Assembly (NCBI RefSeq): GCF_019578655.1
Contig: NC_063265.1
Span: forward strand, 10,078,501-10,142,500
DNA: 64,000 nt
Source: Ricinus communis
Taxonomy: Eukaryota > Streptophyta > Magnoliopsida > Malpighiales > Euphorbiaceae
Direction: 5' to 3'
In this document: positions 37,920 through 48,900 of the stretch, one piece after another
Layout of the letters: each line of letters starts with the position of its first letter
Numbering within the stretch: position 1 is the stretch's first letter
Translations under genes and position numbers: made by a program
The notes under the pieces: generated by a model
The model's input: the letters and a program-made list of their open reading frames with translations, nothing else
What the model was told of the DNA's origin: nothing
Databases searched by the model: none

Positions 37920-39399
37920 TCAAGTTGTTTTGTCATATTGAGCATTTCTTCTTGCACACTCCAAGATAGTCTTATCAGCAGTGATAAAATAAGCAGAGAT
38001 TGATGCTGTTTAATGCAAAATAAAAAGAAGCAGTATGTCAAATTTTCCATGAATTGGAAGTTGGTATCTTTACCTAACTCATGGTAGTTTCTTTTGTATT
38101 ATATGTTTTGGAAACAGTTTCTAGAGGGGTGTACTTGATCATGTTCCTTAAAAGAACAAACCTTGTAAAATTAATCCTACAAATTTTCAAATCCTATCAT
38201 TTCAGTTTAATGTGGTTGTTAAATATCCTTGCAAACAACTGATTATTTTGAAATGCAGGATACTTTAAAGGTTATAAAACTTCTACATACTATTAAACTT
38301 GGATGAGTGGATCATACCAGCAGAGATGATGAGTGCTTGAGCAGTGTAATTGAGATTTGCCTTTGCCCATGGAATCACACGAACAGCAACTAACTGAAAA
38401 CATTAAAAAGAAAGAATCAAATTGAAAGACATAAGCCATTTATTCAAATCTCCAAGTTGCACAAAGAATATAGTAATTATTGAGATCACTATAACATATC
38501 ACTACCAACTATTAATTAATCAAATCTCAAAGTGAAATAAAAAGAACAGCTTCTAAGATTACCAGACTACTAAAGTAATATGGAGGACTAGAGAGACTGA
38601 AGTCGATATAATAATAGATGCAGGACCTCCAATAAAACTAAATTTGGCCTCTATCTATACAATCAACAATCTCCAATTTGGAAAACTCATTAATATTTCG
38701 ATATATAAAAGGAAGAAAACTGAAAAAAAAAGAGATTTTATTATAAATTAAGAGGCCAAAACTCCATTAAAGCCTATTATCCAAATGGTTGTCAACCAAC
38801 TTGGCAATGTACCATCTTCACCAAAATCTTTCTCCACTCTGTTACGCTTGCGCACAGCAAATTGGGTAATCACTCCTTGAAAAATGATCCCTTTCAAGTA
38901 AATATTTACTTCCAGCTGCATAAGATAAAGCACCCTTTTGCCTTAAAAAAACAAATTTGTTATACTTGTAAAAATCCTCCTGAGATTGGGCAGTATAAAA
39001 AAAAATCCTTTACGATACTCACAACACAGACCCTCTAGCTTTTTACAATAATAAAAAGATTAACAACATACAGTAGGGATAGCACTGGCTACAGCAGCAA
39101 CAGCAGCTGCCTTGGCTCCAGCTTTAACACCTTCTGCATAAATTACAATCAAACCCAACAAAAGAAAAGGTGAATTAAATTGATCAAAAGATAGAATCAT
39201 AACAAAATAAATGAAATAAAAAACCGGAAATGGAACCTTGAGTACAACGTCTAGCTTCTAAAATCCTCTGATCTTCAGCTGGAGAACAAATCCACAGAGA
39301 ATTATTATTATTATTGTTATTATTATTAATACTAATCTGCTTCTTTTTGTTTTTGATTGTTTGTGCCCAGTAATCTCTAATTTCTGACGGAATTCCCAT
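37920..39399 (-). CDS. ENOD93: Early nodulin-93-like membrane protein
   Basis: Four minus-strand exons, 39399-39237, 39133-39072, 38393-38318 and 38005-37920, give 128 residues. The start is the ATG of MGIPSEIRDYWAQ, the family's usual N terminus. The conserved core reads SPAEDQRILEARRCTQEG, then AGAKAAAVAAVASAIPTLVA (membrane segment 1), VIPWAKANLNYTAQALIIS (leading into segment 2) and AYFITADKTILECARRNAQY. ENOD93 proteins were first seen in legume nodules, but relatives occur in all land plants and are linked to nitrogen response and mitochondria. Their biochemical role is not known. An asparagine run of nine residues (about 27-35) is encoded by an AAT repeat between the N-terminal motif and the core and is unusual for the family. 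The gene is divergent to the unknown gene starting at 39856. Confidence 0.9.
39299..39329. repeat. AAT/ATT trinucleotide repeat inside the ENOD93-like coding exon
   Basis: The plus strand reads attattatt repeats with one g interruption. On the coding strand this gives nine Asn codons. Its length is a multiple of three, so expansion keeps the frame. Confidence 0.9.
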
Positions 39400-39855
39400 T
39401 TTGTTTTTCTCTAATTCCAAATCCTTGTTCAAAATCAATAACAAAAAGCAAGACCGAGGCTGATTTGTCCGAGGGACTTGCACAAAATAGAGAAAGAGTC
39501 GGGTCGTGATTTGATATGCAAGAATACAGAATCGGGTCGTTGTTGGTTAGGTCAGAAAAAGAAAAAAAGCCGAGGCCGCATGTTTCTTTTTCGGGTTAAT
39601 TACTTACCAGAAATTTGAATAAAAACCCTCATTCTTTTCTGTATATACACGAATAAACTCTTCTTTTTCTTTTTCTTCTTTCTGGCCCCTTAAAAAAGGT
39701 TTTGACACGTGGCGTCTATCAGTTATTTATTATCGTTGCATGAGCAAACGCCGTCGTTTACATCTCAGCAACCATATAGAAACCTAAGCCTATGCCAGCG
39801 CCTGGTAGAGGGTTTTGAGATAGTTCGTTTACTGTTGCTGCAAAAATCAATAGGC
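39400..39855. promoter_or_regulatory. Shared bidirectional promoter between ENOD93-like and unknown membrane protein genes
   Basis: Only 456 bases separate the two start codons. A TATA-like tatata lies at 39642-39647 for the plus-strand gene. A G-box/ABRE-type gacacgtggcg lies at 39704-39714, where ACGTGGC is the classic abscisic-acid element core. Because the G-box is downstream of the TATA candidate, either the TATA call or the G-box function may be wrong. Confidence 0.45.
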
Positions 39856-42339
39856 ATGGCGGATTCTAAGTTGAAACCGGAATCGAAATCAAAAGTTGAT
39901 AGTAAATTGCGATGTTATCACTGTGCAGGTCCTCTTTCAAAGGAGATGGTACTTGAAATTCTCTTCTTTCTGTACATCAAATTAAGTTTTGAATTTGAAT
40001 TGTTTGATTTATCGTTATTATTATTTTTGTTTTTGCAGGAAACCAGTGAATGGACTGTTCCACCTCTAATCAGAGATAGCTTTTCTATGGTACTCCTTTC
40101 TACACTTCTTTTATTTCCTTTTTTTTTTTTTTTTCTTAAAATCCTTTTATGAAATTAAATTTTCAATTACTTTTTTTTCTTAGATTGGTTCTGCTGTTGG
40201 TGGTACAGCGAGCGCATTTTATGGATTCAATCATGGTATTTTTATTTAATTAATTTTTTTTAAGTATTTGTTGGGTGGTGGTTGTTGTTTTTATATATAA
40301 GTTGATCTTATTAATTTCTTTTCAAGTTTATTCGCCAGCCTAATTGTTATGATCCTCTTGTATGATTTACGGGCAATTCTTGCAGTGCCTGAATATAAAT
40401 GTGTATCTTAAACTTCAATCTTCCCCTTAAAAATCATTGAGTTTTGATTTTGCACTTAGTAACTCCTTTTTGTCTAATTTTGTTTAGAATTTATTGGAAA
40501 TTCAACGTCACAAAAGTAAAAATATGAAAGAAGTGATGGCGGGATGATTGCCTCTGTCGTATTAGATTTTAGGTGAACTTTTGTTGAGATAACTTATAAG
40601 GATTTTCAAGGACAAAAATTAAAGTTCACGAGTTGCTTAAGGGGTAAATTAAAGTTTAAGAATATTAATAGGAAACACACCTAAGCTCAGGAATATGATG
40701 AAATGACCCTCCAATTTACTTAACTGGATCTAAATCTTTAAGATAAAACTCATTATATGCAATAATGAATTAAACTTTAATTAAGCTTTCAAGTGCTTCC
40801 TCTAATTTGTAATTTTTATAGAAGGCCTAATCATATGCATGTTGTGCTCTGTACTATCACTGAATTGGCATTTTTAACCTTTTTCTTGTGAATTATAGAG
40901 AATAAGGATATTCTTCTGGTTAGTTCTTTGCTGATATGTATGTTGGTTGATGTAGTGATGCCAGTTGTTCGAAAGTGGGTAAAAGGACCAATGTGGCTGC
41001 ATTTCTTCATTGGTGTAAGTTTCCATATTCTGCTATAGGGTTTATAGCTACTCCTGAACCTCATCTGGCCTTTTTAATGCTCGTTTGGTGCTCTTATGCT
41101 TTCTTGTTGAACTAAGTATGTGCTTTTCACCAAATTGTTGAATGCACAACCTTGTAGGTAACAAGTTTCCTTGTGATTGTCTTGCATCAATTCATGAGCA
41201 GCCTTGCGTGTTGTCAAAGCTAATAATTGATCAAAGTTATAGTTTGGATTGCAATTACATTTGTTATTGTGGGACCTCAAAAACTATTGTCATTAACTCA
41301 TTAACTTATGCTTGTTTACTGAAGCATTGGCAGTACTTCTGCTGTCCCATGTCCCTGATATTGAAGCTGGGCTGTGAACTCTGGTTCAGTATTGGGTCAT
41401 CTTGAACCATAATGGTTCTGACCTTTGTGGTCTTCGTACGTGATATTTAACTGCAATTGAGGTTTTTTATTAATAGAAAATATAAATGTTAGAACTACAA
41501 AAAAATTTATGGTCTATAACATGTTTCTATAAAAATATTATTTTCCTTCTTTTCTCTAATCTTTTTCAACAATCTAGAAATCATTCTAGACTACCTACTT
41601 AACTAACTAATAGTATCCAAGTATGGTATTTAGAAAAGTTGTACATCTTCAACTAAAGAAGCCACATATTATGTGAACCAAAAGTCAATGAACATACTTT
41701 GTCCTACATCTTTTCTTCTTGAAATTTTGTTTCACTAACTACAGTATTTGTGCATATGCAGGCACCACCTGTAATTGTATTCTCTTCAGCCTGTGCAGGT
41801 TTAGTAGGTCAGTAGTACTCTCAATAAGTTTCCCTACGGCTCAAGATTTACGATTACGCGGTCATTTATGTGCATTTGTTTGAAGTGGCTTTCAAAAGGC
41901 ACAGATAGCTAGATGGTCATTGTAGCTAATAGCTAAGCAATATGAGTTGGCAGAGAATAAGCAAGATGTGTAAGTCACTGGATTGGGAGAGGTTGGGGGG
42001 GGAAGAGAGGGTTTCGAGGGGAATAGTTTAGCAAGTTGGGTGCACAAGGGAGCTAAGGCTGGGTGAGCGAGTGTGGACTGCCACAGAGGGAAGGGGTTCT
42101 ACTTCATATATACTAACATCAATATAAATCTTTAGTCTTATAGTGCAGAGTGCAGACTTGTATTTTAGGTGCCCATTGAAAATTCTAACAGCAGTATCTC
42201 CTGAAAATCTGCAGGTGGTGCAATTCCTGCGGTAGCTCAACTTGCTTCATCTTCTTACCATGCTGCAGTTTCGTCTCCTTCACTACCTCCTTCAAAGGAT
42301 CAAAAGATGCACAGCTCTAGAAGTTCCTCTACTTTGTAG
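39856..42339 (+). CDS. Small two-membrane-segment protein of unknown function
   Basis: Six exons, 39856-39948, 40039-40089, 40184-40235, 40956-41014, 41762-41807 and 42215-42339 (stop TAG), stay in frame and give 141 residues. All borders are GT-AG. I do not recognise the family. The start is the first ATG in frame (MADSKLKPESKSK). The N terminus is hydrophilic and lysine-rich with a CxxC pair (LRCYHCAGPL). A conserved-looking stretch follows: WTVPPLIRDSFSMIGSAVGG and AFYGFNHVMPVVRKWVKGP. There are two probable membrane segments: about 47-70 (glycine and alanine rich) and about 82-110 (FFIGAPPVIVFSSACAGLVG, then GAIPAVAQLA). The C-terminal 35 residues are Ser/Pro-rich and probably loose. Glycine-zipper patterns (GSAVGG, GLVGG) suggest helix packing in a membrane; the organelle is unknown. 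Clean splicing without stops argues for a real gene. Confidence 0.82.
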
Positions 42340-42382
42340 AAGCACAGCTCCATGTGCGCAAGTGCAATGGTACAGATGAATA

Positions 42383-42402
42383 GAGAGAGAGAGAGAGAGA
42401 GA
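42383..42402. repeat. (GA)10 microsatellite in the probable 3' UTR
   Basis: A GA dinucleotide run 44 bases after the stop codon of the unknown membrane protein gene. Confidence 0.9.
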
Positions 42403-42812
42403 GGTGGTCCGGTATATGTTTTATAATGTTTATCAGTCGCCATTGTCATTGATATTTATCTCACTTTTTTTAGGGATTTAGTATTTAACGGTTTTGTAAA
42501 TGTTAATATTTCAAATTTCAAGCTATGATCCATGTAAATTGCAATTAATTTCTTTTGATACTTGAGAAAATTTTGAAGGGAAGAAGCCAACCGTGTTTGA
42601 AATATTTTACTTCATGACTTAGCCAAGCCTTCTTCAGCTTCGGCCATTAACATTTTTGTGTTAATCATTTATTTAGAATCTTTTGCAGAATATGGTCATA
42701 ATCACTATGAATTCATCATCTTCAGATGATGATTTGATGGGGAAAAAAGAAAAAGAGATTGTAATAACCTTTATACCTCTATTTCGATTCAACAAATATA
42801 AACTAACTAATA

Positions 42813-42947
42813 GGCAAAAAGTACGGATAGCTCCCTAAATATTTTAGCGAATCTCTGTTAAACCCTTACACTTTAAGTTTCAATAATTGAACCCTTAAAT
42901 TAACTAAAATAGAGCAATTAGTCCCCTGTTCCTAAATCCATTTAAAA
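42813..42947 (+). repeat. Left terminal inverted repeat of the MULE
   Basis: Pairs with 45098-45232 in inverted orientation. It starts ggcaaaaagtacgg. The repeat contains no ATG-led frame. It probably also served as promoter for the GRF gene, whose first ATG is 170 bases further in. Confidence 0.85.
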
Positions 42948-43116
42948 CACTAGTAGATGTTAAAAACTTTGGTAATTAATTGAAGTGGGTTCCAAAAGTT
43001 AATATTACCATTGTGAAATCAATGATATTATCTATTTTCACTTTGTTTTCCATCTTCTTCCTTATTTCTATATTTTGAAACCTTAAATTGAGAGTACTGG
43101 AATAATCAAAAGTGAG

Positions 43117-43695
43117 ATGGCATTATCAATATCTGCCACAAGCTCTACAATAGCAGAGGAAGGGCTCGATTTAGAGACGAAGAAGATCTCCCAAGAGCTC
43201 CAAGTTGCTTTTGTAATGAAACATGTAACATGTGGACAGCATGGAAGGAGTCACATCCTGGGCGTAGGTTCTTTGGATGTAGCAAGTATGATAAAAGACA
43301 CCGGGTAAGCAAGAATGTCTTTTTAGTTGTTGATTAATTATTTGAAGGAGTTATTAAATTTTTGGGTAAAAACTGTAGGGTGTAGGTTGTGAATTTTTTC
43401 TTTGGATCGATCTTCCTATGTGCGAGAGAGCAAAGGCTGTCATCAATGATCTAAACCAAGAAAAGAAGGCGTTATGGAAGGAAAATTGCCAGATGATGAA
43501 TATTGGAAAAAAAAAATGCACAAAATTTCAGCTGAGTTTACTGAGTTAAAGGAAAAAGTTAAGAGGATTGGGCTAGAGAAGAAGAAACTGGAAGAAGAAT
43601 GTAAAGCTATATTGAAGAAAAAGAAACTGTACAAAATTGGGTGTGTCCTGTCATGGGTAGTGTTAGTCATGTTAGTGATGTTGGGTAATATATGA
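43117..43695 (+). pseudogene. GRF-type zinc-finger gene, frameshifted, carried inside the MULE
   Basis: Two exons (to 43304, and from 43379) encode a GRF zinc finger, a motif found in topoisomerase III, NEIL3 and APE2 and in many small plant proteins. The finger reads CFCNETCNMWTAWKESHPGR, then RFFGCSKYDKRHR, and after a 74-base intron GVGCEFFLWIDLPMCERAKA. It keeps the C-x-C, the WKESHPGRRFFGC core and a Cys in GC-FF. Behind it comes a coiled coil (ISAEFTELKEKVKRIGLEKK) and a C-terminal membrane segment (IGCVLSWVVLVMLVMLGNI), the layout of the small plant GRF proteins. The frame breaks twice: the only good ATG (MALSISATSSTIAEE) is in a different frame from the finger, whose own frame has a TGA just upstream. 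The coiled coil is also shifted from the finger, near 43490-43515 next to an A-run. It is therefore probably dead, unless the breaks are sequencing errors. Confidence 0.75.
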
Positions 43696-44149
43696 ATGAG
43701 ATTAGGATTGTTAATGTAGTGTTTGGTCTGATGACTAATTATGTTTGAAATGGGATTTTTTGATGACAGAAATGTAGTCATCTTTAGTTGCTTTCATCAC
43801 AAGAGGAAATTATCAATAATAAAAGGAAATGTGCACTAAATAATGGAATTCCAGAAACATAAATATGACAAAAGGCAAACAAATATCACTGAAGCAACCT
43901 GTTTTGCCACAAAATAACCCAATAAACTGTTTCAACAAAATTAAATGGACAAATGAAGTTCCTAAAGAAGTTGATAATATACTGAGTTCAAGTTTTCTAG
44001 GAACTTGATTGCTCACAAAATATCTGCAATATCCCAAAAACATGTTTAAGTTCACAAATAACTTAGCTTGTCTCATCTAATTCTAAGAAATATATCAGTA
44101 TCAATTTGCTGTAAAGCCAGAACTGCTACAAGCTGTAGAATCATATCGC

Positions 44150-45040
44150 TTATGAATTAGTCTTCCAATCATGTGTTGCATCTAATTGTCTTGTAGTACA
44201 TGCTGGTTGTCCTTGCCATTGTAAGTCAGATGGTAATGTATATCCTAAATCTCCTGACCCCTGACCTTCATGTGAAAATATAATCTTCTTGATATTAGCT
44301 GAATCTATTGAACTAGATGGTCTTCTGATTTGAAGTTTGCTTCTTTCTGCCATTGCATATCTAAATGACCATTGATTTGCATGGTACTGGTTGTTTGTAG
44401 TACCTTGATCAATTACAACCTCAGAATTCAATGACCCCTATTACATTTAAAACTAAAAACATCAAACTCAACCAAAAACTCAACAATCACAAAACAAACA
44501 CGAGCACAGAAAAACACATATACTCATATGAAAAACTGTTCTCCCAGTATCCTCATCAATGCGTACACCCATTCCACCTATGCCACCTCCGCTCCTCCTT
44601 CCAAACTTGCCCCTTAAATATCTAGGGACTTTGGTTCTTATATTATTCTGTTGGAGTAATATAATAACAACAGAAATGTCTTTTTAAATTGGCCACAGTA
44701 AGTGTGAATAATGTAAAGCTATAAATAATAATACCTCATCCCTTGCCCCTTGACAAGATTTAGTGGCCCGTTTCTTTCCTTTATTATTTATTATGGTATG
44801 CTGGTTAGTAGTAGGTTCCTATGCATTAAACAAACTGTCATTAATTGCCATTATTTATTTTGTCAATTCAACTCGGATATGCACAGTCTATAGTTATACC
44901 TGATGTCCTGATTGAGATTGAGAAGCTTATGTTTCGTCATGCTCAGTTGCATTTGCAGGTTTATTATCTTGATTCTTGCAGCTTCTTTTATTATGCCTAA
45001 TGGATTTGCATTAACTACAAGTCACAGTTGCACCCTTTCT
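44150..45040 (-). pseudogene. C-terminal remnant of a MULE (MuDR-type) transposase
   Basis: Read on the minus strand, a CCHC zinc knuckle of the MURA type lies at 45019-44978: RKGATVTCS, a stop codon in place of the expected residue, then CKSIRHNKRSC, fitting C-x2-C-x4-H-x4-C. After it, blocks joined by good splice borders continue in phase: up to 44900 (with a second stop at 44929-44927), 44818-44735 (EPTTNQHTIINNKGKKRATK and so on) and from 44647 (NNIRTKVPRYLRGKFGRRSG). A last open block, 44437-44150, ends TTRQLDATHDWKTNS. The knuckle and basic, low-complexity tail are typical of the end of plant MULE transposases. The DDE catalytic domain and SWIM finger are missing. The two stops make it a pseudogene. 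The joining of the last two blocks is uncertain. Confidence 0.65.
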
Positions 45041-45097
45041 AGATGGTATCGAGATTCGGGACAGTGTTACCTTGATTCATGCAACATGTAGAGCTTC

Positions 45098-45232
45098 TTT
45101 TAGACGGAGTTAGGGACAAGGGGCTAATTGCTCTGTTTTAGTTAGTTCAAGGGTTCATTTATTGAAACTTGAAATATAAGGGTTTAATTGAGATTCGCTA
45201 AAAAATTCAAGGAGCTGTCTATACCTTTTACC
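45098..45232 (-). repeat. Right terminal inverted repeat of the MULE
   Basis: Reverse complement partner of 42813-42947. It reads ggtaaaaggtatagac inward from 45232. Confidence 0.85.
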
Positions 45233-45880
45233 TTTATAATATATATATAAAATAGGCTAAATTTTTGATTTGGTAACATTTTATAAAGCATATATTCTTC
45301 TATTGAAACTCTATACACCCTGTGGTTTATATAATAAAATAAAATAATAATATTTATAAATTAATAAAATAAAATAATAATATTAAATATATTTTAATAT
45401 TAAATATTAATTAAAATAAAGTGATATTATTAATTATTTTATTAAAATAATAGCTAAATATAATTAAAAAATTAGTGATTATAAACCATAAAATTATTGA
45501 TAATAACAAATTATTGCTAGTTTAAAAAATATTTTCAACCTCTTATTGCAGCTCAAGTAAATTGTTTTATTTAATATATTTTTGAACTAAAACTATAAAA
45601 TGAATATTTTGTTCAAATACTTTGTTTTCTTAAAAAAAAAAAAAAAAAGGAAATTGTCCCTGATATAACGACAAACTGGCAGGTTCTCGTTTATATGTCA
45701 GAAAAGAAATAAACGTTTTATTTCAACGGTGTCGTTTTCAGTGGACGCCCAAGGCAGTCAATTCTGGTTTCACCGGCGATCTCTTGTTGGATATTTTAAT
45801 AATAAAAAGACGTGAAAATATAAAGCAAGCTTTCAAGAATCAGAATTTGAACACAGAAATCCTAACTTGTTTCTTTGTCT

Positions 45881-45914
<34 letters not shown>
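45233..45914. other. AT-rich flank and promoter region of the glucosidase II beta gene
   Basis: Bases 45240-45640 are AT-rich with no gene. From 45640 the composition is more balanced (probable promoter and leader). A run of AT repeats at 45884-45914 directly abuts the start codon. Confidence 0.5.
45884..45914. repeat. AT dinucleotide repeat directly before a start codon
   Basis: About 15 AT units run into tataATG of the glucosidase II beta subunit gene, so the repeat forms the last 30 bases of its 5' leader. Confidence 0.92.
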
Positions 45915-45916
<2 letters not shown>

Positions 45917-48900
45917 GCCCAAAATGAAATTCCATATACTTTGCTTCTCTCTTTTGATGAGCACTTTCTCTCTGATTTGTGTCACCAAATCATCATCTTC
46001 TTCGGTTTCTCTCCTTGGAATTCCCCCTCAAGGTAATCATTACATTGATATATATGGATTTTGAGCTATCTTGAGTTTATAATGATATAATTGTCATTGC
46101 TAAACGATACCCAGATGAGGATTACTTCAAACCGGAGTTTATAAAGTGCAAGAATGGATCCAAGAAGTTCACTAGAGCTCAACTCAATGATGATTTTTGC
46201 GACTGCCCTGATGGCACTGATGAGCCTGGTCTTTTCTCTCTGCCCTTCTCTTTATTCTTTTTTCTTCTTGTTTTCATGATTTTTCAATGATGGGCTTTCC
46301 TTTTAACTTGTATATGTTGATTATATTTATCAATTTATGTGCTTGTTTCAAAATGTGGAAACTTTTCATAATAGGAAGCTTTTTAGTTAAAATGTAGACC
46401 CTTGAATATTTTTTGTTTATATAGAATCAGTTTAACCTTTTTCTGCATTTGGTAAAATAACGAATTTAAGCTACTCAACAGGAGAAATGTTATATGATGT
46501 TTGTTTGTTACGTCTTCTGTAGGAGTTTTGATGCTTGGTCATCATTTTGTGTTTAATACTGTTGTCTAGTACATCAAAAGTAATTTGCAGTCTGTTTAGA
46601 AGTTGAGGGTTATGCATCATATTTTTGGCTTCTGTTCAAGTCTTTGCCAATGTTTATAATTTCAATATTGGGTGCAGGAACGTCAGCATGTCCACAAGGA
46701 AAATTTTATTGTCACAATGTCGGGCATCTTCCTATTTCATTACCTTCTTCAAGAGTTAATGATGGCATCTGTGGTATGATTGTTTACATATAACTCTGAA
46801 TTTGTTTTCATTTTGTGACTAAACTTGGTTGTGTTTTTTTATTTGATGTTCAAACTTTTGCTCTTCTTTCTAAGTGCATCTCACGGGAGAATATTGAAAC
46901 TTCTACTTGGTTACCTTTCACCTTGAATATAGGCAGACACGGTTTAAGTCAATGGCAAAGTGTGATTGCCAAGAACTTAAACTGACTAGAATCTAATCTT
47001 AGACAATGCCACTGCATTTAAGAATGTTTTCCATAGTTATCTGAGTCACATGGAAAGGCTCTTTTTCCTGTTCAATTATCGTAAGAAGATTAAGGTGTTA
47101 TTGAAATTGAAGGCAGATGAGAAGGTGAAGCGCTAGATGCTTTGTTGTTTTTCAACAATTGGCATAATACAAATAATTGAAGCTCTTCTGATACATTAAT
47201 ATTTTCAGTGATTAATGTTCTCTCTGGAGATATTTTTCTCATCTATACATTTGAATGTGTAATATTTACATATTTTATCCCTGTCCTATCTTTCTCTTGT
47301 TCACAACTTTAAAAATGAATAATACTGTAGCTGACCTACCCAAAATATATCCAGAAGGTTTTTACTCACGAATTACTTAAAATCAGAAGCATATCCCTGT
47401 ATTTCTGTTCCCTATTTTTTTCTCCTTGATAAGTAAGGCTCATTTATGTTGCATCTACTTAACAATGTAAGGTTTCCTAGTTTTTTATTTTTTATTTTTT
47501 TTATATTTTAGCATTGCTGTATGTGTGCTGAATATCTAATGAATTTAATTCATAGTTCTTAAATAGTTGTATGATTAGTTCATTCTAAGTATCTTTATAT
47601 CCCTCTGTGGAATTCATGTTTGAGCATCTTTCTGAATTATTTGCCGATTTATATGAAGACATATCTATTTCAGTTACTTTTATTGATCATTCTGTAATGT
47701 GAAAGCAGATTGCTGTGATGGGAATGATGAATATGATGGTAAAGTGAAGTGTCGAAATACATGCTGGGAGGCTGGAAAAGTAGCCAGGGACAAATTGCAG
47801 AAAAAGATTGACATGTATAAAGAAGGTGCTACCTTACGGAAAAAGGAAATTGAACAAGCAAAACAAGCAATAGCCAATGATGAAAAGGAATTGTTGAAGC
47901 TGAAAAATGAAAAGAAAACTCTTAAAATACTTGTTAAACAGCTCAAGGGTATTGCTTTGACATCCTAGTTTTTTGTTTTCTTATGTCTGAAGTTGAATTA
48001 CCTTGAACTTCAACATATCACTTACATTATTATGACTGTCACTCTAGAGTAGCGTCAATTAAACACCTTGGACTTAACAAATCATTTACATTATTGTGAC
48101 TGTCATTCTAGTCCTTTCTTACATTCCGGGTTAAATTATCTAGGACTTCGGCATCCAAGTTCTTTCTTATACTATTTGAGTTTGAATCCATTATCTTTCT
48201 CCTAAAGAAGGGAGGTTCTGTTAAAAATGCTTGCTAAGGATTTTGGCCTTGAAACTGATATTTCTTACCTATCTTATGTCAATTATTTGACCTGTTACAT
48301 AGCGCATAAGGAGCAAATTGAGAAGGCAGAGGAAAAAGAACGCCTAGAGAAAGATAAAGAAGAGAAGACCAAAAAAGTTTCAGCTGATAAAGATGAGGCT
48401 GGAGATAAATCTGATAATGACCAAAAAGGAAGCTTCAGCTCTAGCAATGATAACATCAGGCTATCAAATGAATCGACACTAGATAAGGTTGGTGTATGTA
48501 GAGTTCATACTCTTAGTTAGTATATATATGCTAGCAATTGGGAAAAGCTAAACCAACCACATTGGTGTAATAAGATTGAATCCACCTTCACAACCCTGCA
48601 ACTTCCTAGAGCACCTTAATTTGTAGAAGCAACTGTGGGATATTCTTGGTCTACTTTTAACAGCATAGGCTTGGTGTGCTCACAATGAGCATGTTTATGA
48701 GACTATTATGCCTGTGTTTTTCTTATAATTTTTCATTTAGTTTTGTCAACCAACCTGTTTTGGAGTTGATCACAAGATTCTTAATTAACATAGACAAATG
48801 AACAAAACTAAGCTTTCTTAACAAGTTCTGAGGTTTCTGTGAATGGTCATTTGCAGCCGAATCCTTCTAGTGTTGCTTCCCGATTCCTTTCTTCCGGCCT

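Larger units (their letters stand above)
42813..45232. mobile_element. Mutator-like element (MULE) with long terminal inverted repeats
   Basis: Bases 42813-42947 match the reverse complement of 45098-45232 at about 112 of 135 positions without a gap. Both ends start GG(C/T)AAAA and share, for example, TTTTAGCGAATCTC and AGAGCAATTAG. Long inverted repeats of this size are the mark of Mutator-like transposons. Inside lie a GRF zinc-finger gene on the plus strand and the C-terminal part of a MULE transposase on the minus strand. The flanking 9-mers (taactaata left, tttataata right) agree at six of nine positions and could be a worn 9-bp target duplication, though AT-rich sequence makes this weak. 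The catalytic part of the transposase is absent, and its coding relic runs almost into the right repeat, so the copy is internally deleted and cannot move itself. Confidence 0.85.

Noticed and set aside
43813..44076. 87-codon minus-strand frame inside the MULE
   Set aside because: No match to transposase or GRF features. It is probably untranslated internal sequence.
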